Origin: Holdemanella hominis
Lineage (GTDB): Bacteria; Bacillota_I; Bacilli_A; Erysipelotrichales; Erysipelotrichaceae
NCBI RefSeq assembly: GCF_014306155.1
Contig: NZ_JACRWH010000027.1
Span: 1-26,145 of the forward strand
Direction of reading: 5' to 3'
Length of the DNA stretch: 26,145 nucleotides
Made by a program: the position numbers and the translations under genes. Positions 23,283 through 26,145 of the stretch are shown here, piece after piece. The number at the start of each line of letters is the position of its first letter. Position 1 is the stretch's first letter. Under the pieces are notes generated by a model. That model was not told the origin of the DNA and made no database searches. It saw nothing but the letters and a program-made list of their open reading frames with translations.

Positions 23283-23318
23283 ACAAAAAAAAGCAAAGAA
23301 ACATTAAGTCTCTTTGTG
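23283..23318 (-). terminator. rho-independent terminator downstream of DUF3781 and small ORF
   Basis: On the minus strand CAAAGAGAC / GTTTCTTTG (23308-23316 with 23294-23302, one G-U pair, 5-base loop) is followed by C and eight T residues. It ends transcription coming from the accessory genes toward the tRNA. Confidence 0.8.
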
Positions 23319-23319
23319 C

Positions 23320-23406
23320 TTATGCGTTCGAGATGTAATCACAGATGTTCTTAGATGCAGGTGCTTTCGATGAAGGTCTTCTTTTTTTACAACTTAGACA
23401 AGCCAT
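23320..23406 (-). CDS. possible 28-residue Cys-rich small protein
   Basis: The ORF reads MACLSCKKRRPSSKAPASKN then ICDYISNA. It begins with a CxxC pair and a basic stretch, and its stop is 2 bp before a strong terminator. GTGAGG is very close to the ATG, so initiation is doubtful; an in-frame GTG lies two codons upstream. It could equally be a chance frame in the 3' untranslated part of the DUF3781 message. No family recognised. Confidence 0.28.
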   Translation of the reverse strand: MACLSCKKRRPSSKAPASKNICDYISNA

Positions 23407-23438
23407 CCTCACGGAAACTGAGAAAACTAAACTTGAAT

Positions 23439-23687
23439 TTATTTGATTAGATGTGCTGTAATAATTGTATAACTATAAGAGTTAATAGTTATTTTAATAT
23501 TATCAATTTCACAATACCAATTTTTACCCTGCTTATAAATATTACAATTCTTATCTAAAATTTTATTTTTACAAAATTCAACTACATCATTAGTATTCAA
23601 TTTTAGATTCTTCTTAATTCTATCAATCCCCATTTCAGTAGTATGCACTTTACTTATATTATCAAGTAATATTTGTTTATCTTCCAT
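23439..23687 (-). CDS. DUF3781 domain protein
   Basis: The 82 residues match the small DUF3781 family of Firmicutes: an N-terminal LLDNISKVHTTEMGIDRIKK, the LKLNTNDVVEFCKNKI helix, IYKQGKNWYCEIDN, and the C-terminal beta strands IKITINSYSYTIITAHLIK. Function is unknown; such genes are often found with toxin-, plasmid- or transfer-associated genes. GAGGAGA lies at a normal distance from the ATG. It is AT-rich compared with the acetyltransferase and PPOX genes upstream, and a 27-bp tandem repeat separates them. Confidence 0.72.
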   Translation of the reverse strand: MEDKQILLDNISKVHTTEMGIDRIKKNLKLNTNDVVEFCKNKILDKNCNIYKQGKNWYCEIDNIKITINSYSYTIITAHLIK

Positions 23688-23714
23688 AACTTAATCTCCT
23701 CAAAAAATTACTAT

Positions 23715-23768
23715 TTATCTAACAAATCAATAAATTGTAAGTTATCTAACAAATAACTAAATTGTAAG
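23715..23768. repeat. 27-bp tandem direct repeat, two copies
   Basis: TTATCTAACAAAT followed by a variable stretch and TAAATTGTAAG occurs at 23715-23741 and again at 23742-23768, with three or four differences in the middle. A third start, TTATC, follows at 23769 and holds the stop codon of the GNAT gene. The array fills the gap between two genes; it may come from local duplication at the gene's 3' end. Confidence 0.8.
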
Positions 23769-24329
23769 TTATCGTTGCGTTTTTAATGTTCTCCATTCAT
23801 CTTCTAAAATCGACATCAATATATCATCTGCATACTTAGCGCCATCCATAATAGCATCTCTTAAAACACCTTCCCGCTTAAATCCTGCTTTTAAATATAC
23901 TGTTTCGGCTCTGGAATTGAATGAATACACATCTAATTCTAAACGATGTAATTTTAGTTTCTCAAAAGCAAAATCACGAGTAATTTCCGTTGCCCATGTG
24001 CCAATACCTTTTCCTCTTTCCGCTTGACGATAAAGACCTATTCGGAAATTAGCACACCTCAAATCCCAATCAATTTCATTAATTACACTTTCACCTATAA
24101 TATCTCCGTCAGGTGCTATAATCAAAAAGAAATACCTATCATTTTCCTCAAGCGATTTCAGAAAAAAGGATACTACTTCTTCTTTTGAAAATTCTTCTTT
24201 ACAGCCAGTCAAACGTGCCACTTCCTTATCTAAAGGACAATAATTCTGTTCATAATAATTAACTGCGTCATCTGCTTTGGCTAGACGTATTACAAAACCA
24301 TCTTTTTCACTAATAACATCTGTGGTCAT
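23769..24329 (-). CDS. GNAT-family N-acetyltransferase (RimJ/RimL type)
   Basis: The 186 residues have the Acetyltransf_3 GNAT fold that moves acetyl from CoA to an amine. The core is visible as YFFLIIAPDGDIIGESVINEI (strands 2-3), ANFRIGLYRQAERGKGIGTWA (motif A with the acetyl-CoA pyrophosphate loop) and LHRLELDVYSFNSRAETVYLKAGF (motif B), then GVLRDA. Substrates in this group range from ribosomal proteins to antibiotics and cannot be told from sequence. GGAGGAG precedes ATG. It lies 28 bp after the PPOX-family gene on the same strand, so the two are probably one operon. Confidence 0.9.
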   Translation of the reverse strand: MTTDVISEKDGFVIRLAKADDAVNYYEQNYCPLDKEVARLTGCKEEFSKEEVVSFFLKSLEENDRYFFLIIAPDGDIIGESVINEIDWDLRCANFRIGLYRQAERGKGIGTWATEITRDFAFEKLKLHRLELDVYSFNSRAETVYLKAGFKREGVLRDAIMDGAKYADDILMSILEDEWRTLKTQR

Positions 24330-24357
24330 ATAGTATTTCTCCTCCGCAAATTCTAAT

Positions 24358-24834
24358 TTATCGTTCCTGTATTTCCTTGCCGCTGAGGTACTCCACGTCT
24401 ATTTCAAAAATTTGTACAGCCTTTCCTGCATGGGCAATTTCCTCATCAACTAACTGTTCGCTGGGATAGTATTTCATTGCAAATCGTTTTAACAGAGTTG
24501 TTGCTCTTGCACCGGATTCTATGAGGTGGCATCTGCCGAATACCACAACGCTCTGCACAAACGGTGCCCAATCTTCTTCTTTGATGGTTTCATTTCCATA
24601 TACCGTGAAGCATACTTTGTCACAGGCACGCAGTGCATCTACTTTATGACCTACACGTGCTCCATGAAAATAAATTTTCTGCGCATCGTCATCGTAGACA
24701 TAGTTGATAGGAATTGCATAGGGATATCCGTCATCTCCATTTACGGCAAGAACGCCACGTCGGCTGGACTGCAAAAGAGCCTTTGCCGTGTCAATGCTGA
24801 TTGCATTTTTCTTTTTACGAATTGTTCTAAACAT
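24358..24834 (-). CDS. pyridoxamine 5'-phosphate oxidase-family (NimA-like) flavoprotein
   Basis: The 158 residues, counted from ATG 24834 which follows AAAGGAGAG, form the split-barrel FMN-binding fold of the PPOX/NimA group. Markers are AKALLQSSRRGVLAVNGDDG, the strand YPYAIPINYVYDDDAQKIYFHGA with GHKVDALRACDKVCFTV, and SVVVFGRCHLI. NimA relatives reduce nitroimidazoles; others are flavin reductases or heme-binding, so the substrate is open. Base composition is visibly more GC-rich than the neighbours, which suggests acquisition from another gut bacterium. The open frame extends to 24864, but the upstream residues are atypical. Confidence 0.87.
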   Translation of the reverse strand: MFRTIRKKKNAISIDTAKALLQSSRRGVLAVNGDDGYPYAIPINYVYDDDAQKIYFHGARVGHKVDALRACDKVCFTVYGNETIKEEDWAPFVQSVVVFGRCHLIESGARATTLLKRFAMKYYPSEQLVDEEIAHAGKAVQIFEIDVEYLSGKEIQER

Positions 24835-25145
24835 GATATTGCTCTCCTTTTTACGTTGATACAAATTCCGATTTTTTGATTTATTTTAACACAAAATATA
24901 AGTGGTTTGTAGAGAAGAAACATATCGTGTTTAATTTTCATACAAAAAATTTGTAACACCATCATATTGCCAATAAAAACTTGTAAAAACCTATATTGCT
25001 TTATAACACCACCGTAATACCGTGAAAAACTAAATGTAACCGACAACGAACCAGTCGTAATACCTTCGTCGGCTATGTTGACAGAGCAACTACAAATGCC
25101 TGTTCAACCAATAGCTGATGGAAGTATCTTTGATTTTACGACATT
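24835..25145. other. intergenic region with remnant open frame
   Basis: No complete gene is seen. It contains an AT-rich stretch with possible weak -10 boxes for the PPOX-GNAT pair and an imperfect hairpin with CCGA / TCGG and CGAA / TTCG arms around 25040-25072. An open plus-strand frame from about 25020 to 25212 includes MLTEQLQMPVQPIADG; it has no ribosome site and looks like the tail of a lost gene. Confidence 0.4.
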
Positions 25146-25583
25146 TTGCAGGCGTACTTGTTTTTGCAACAAACAGCGAAAACAGGTGTGCTTTTTCTAT
25201 ATCCGAGATTAAGTACCATTGCCGTTCTCCACCTTCGGCATTTTGAAACTTCATTCACAAATTATAAAAGAGAAGAACCAGATGCAAACAGAATTATTGT
25301 GATTAGACTTAAAACACTTGGATCTTATACAAACATACAAATTGGATCCACTTACACAGATTTAAACGATTATTCATATTTCTATACTCTACATGACATT
25401 GAGAACTATTATGTTTATGACCGTGCAAAATTCACCTATTTAATTGATAAATCCAAAGTCATCTTTAAACAACGCTTAATAGATGATATAGATAAACCTT
25501 TCAAATACGTATCTATAGAATTATTAGAAGGCCATTATATAGATGATTTATCTTTAAATGCTTTAAAAATATTTTTAGAATAA
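25146..25583 (+). pseudogene. 3' fragment of an unrecognised gene
   Basis: The frame is open for 145 codons but contains no internal ATG, its only start option is a TTG without a ribosome site, and composition changes near 25255. The part after 25255 (for example NRIIVIRLKTLGSY and YVYDRAKFTYLIDKSKVIFK) reads like real protein, ending FKYVSIELLEGHYIDDLSLN. It most likely lost its 5' part and was joined to unrelated DNA. A strong terminator 78 bp downstream supports a former plus-strand gene. Family unknown. Confidence 0.45.
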
Positions 25584-25661
25584 TATTCACTAGAAGCTAT
25601 AACTATTCGTTATACATAAGGCTCTTCTTATAATTATCATACTAAGCATTCAACAGTAATA

Positions 25662-25708
25662 AAGGTGTTGTTCGAAACCCATTTCGTTACAACACCTTAT
25701 TTTTTATT
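25662..25708 (+). terminator. terminator between two gene fragments
   Basis: The outer stem AAGGTGTTGT / ACAACACCTT (25662-25671 with 25689-25698) encloses an inner stem CGAAA / TTTCG, and is followed by ATTTTTTATT on the plus strand. The minus strand lacks a T run at its exit, so it acts mainly for the plus-strand fragment. Confidence 0.82.
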
Positions 25709-26003
25709 TATTCTGCCATGGATACGTTACTTTCTTTTTTTCACTAGTTTTATCGGACCACATCGAACTAATATTATGCTCTTTGCAATAATCAGCTACT
25801 CTTTTTCCTAATAGCTTTTCCGTTTTATCAAAATTTCTTGCTGTTTTTTTATCCAATACGTGATTATTCCAGCCTTTAAAATATATTTTCCATGGTTCAT
25901 CACTATCTTTAATCGTATGTTGGCGATAACGAACCAAATATGCAGGATCAACTATACGTCTTTTGCATTTATGCGGCGCATGATTTGAAATGTATTTCCT
26001 GAA
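25704..26003 (-). pseudogene. 3' fragment of an unrecognised gene
   Basis: The frame is open from 26003 to the stop at 25704 and has no ATG; a TTG at 25937 lacks a ribosome site. The residues are sensible throughout: NHAPHKCKRRIVDPAYLVRY, then DSDEPWKIYFKGWNNHVLDK, KLLGKRVADYCKEHNISSMW and KKKVTYPWQNK. It is basic and probably nucleic-acid-related, but I cannot name a family. It stops abruptly 17 bp from a long hairpin, so the 5' part was probably removed by the element that begins there. Confidence 0.4.
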
Positions 26004-26019
26004 CTATTCATGAAAATAT

Positions 26020-26066
26020 AAAAATTCGTAGAATGTTCCTAATTTAAAGGAAATCTACGAATTTTT
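26020..26066. repeat. long inverted repeat at right edge
   Basis: A perfect 13-bp stem, AAAAATTCGTAGA / TCTACGAATTTTT (26020-26032 with 26054-26066), has a smaller stem (TTCC / GGAA) in its loop. Both outer ends are A/T runs, so it can terminate in both directions. It may also be the end region of an insertion element whose gene lies outside the window. Confidence 0.7.
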
Positions 26067-26071
26067 CTTAT

Positions 26072-26142
26072 CACCCATTGGGTGAACTTTTCATATAAGA
26101 AAAGCTCCTCTATAATATAGGCGTCAAAACCAAAAAAAGGAG
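26072..26142 (+). promoter_or_regulatory. promoter, palindromic operator and ribosome site for a gene beyond the window
   Basis: TTTTCA (26088-26093) and TATAAT (26111-26116) are 17 bp apart. CACCCATTGGGTG (26072-26084), a palindrome with 6-bp arms, lies just upstream and may be an operator. AAGGAG (26137-26142) is a ribosome site, so a plus-strand start codon is expected within about 10 bp of the window's end. Confidence 0.65.
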
Positions 26143-26145
26143 CCA

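Noticed and set aside
24741..25046. Minus-strand frame upstream of the PPOX-family gene
   Set aside because: It overlaps the real gene in another frame and has no ribosome site or recognisable domain.

Overview
The window comes from a low-GC Firmicute chromosome, most likely of the class Erysipelotrichia (moderate confidence). The support is the AT-rich composition, strong AGGAGG-type ribosome sites, consensus sigma-A promoters, a T-box on pheST, a Lac-type PTS with a LicR-like regulator, and the 5' end of a 16S rRNA at the left edge. Most genes lie on the minus strand.

Left part (1-9067): the 16S 5' end with its leader and promoter is followed by a free-methionine-sulfoxide reductase, then glpK with an AAC(3)-like gene. 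Next comes pheS-pheT under a tRNA-Phe T-box, with a SpoU methyltransferase (ysgA/rlmP type) divergent from it. A MATE exporter follows, with two competing leader hairpins over its ribosome site. The middle (9152-17616) reads as one long catabolic cluster in transcription order: PTS EIIC, PRD regulator, GH4 phospho-alpha-glucosidase, EIIB, EIIA, two tandem copies of a stand-alone RarA/MgsA C-terminal-like domain, a terminator-like hairpin, deoD, deoB and the MATE gene.

The most striking locus is 17644-20392. An IS110-family element of about 1.86 kb has split an Rpn-family (PD-(D/E)XK, recombination-promoting nuclease) gene. Both gene pieces can be read and rejoin in frame, which fixes the element ends at a CT dinucleotide. 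The non-coding left end holds short segments matching both genomic flanks and the element's own right end, arranged as two stem-enclosed loops, as expected of a bridge RNA. Joining the two ends around one CT creates TTGACA-17-TATAAT, a junction promoter for the circular form. The Rpn gene is also decayed: three in-frame stops lie near its 3' end and its nuclease motif looks lost.

Right part (20498-26145): a frameshifted HAD hydrolase gene, a 54-residue small ORF, purA with a consensus promoter, and tRNA-Trp with promoter and terminator. Beyond the tRNA the region looks accessory: DUF3781, a GNAT acetyltransferase and a flavin-binding PPOX/NimA-like protein, gene fragments without usable starts, a 27-bp tandem repeat, and at the right edge a long hairpin, a palindrome and a promoter leading into a gene outside the window.
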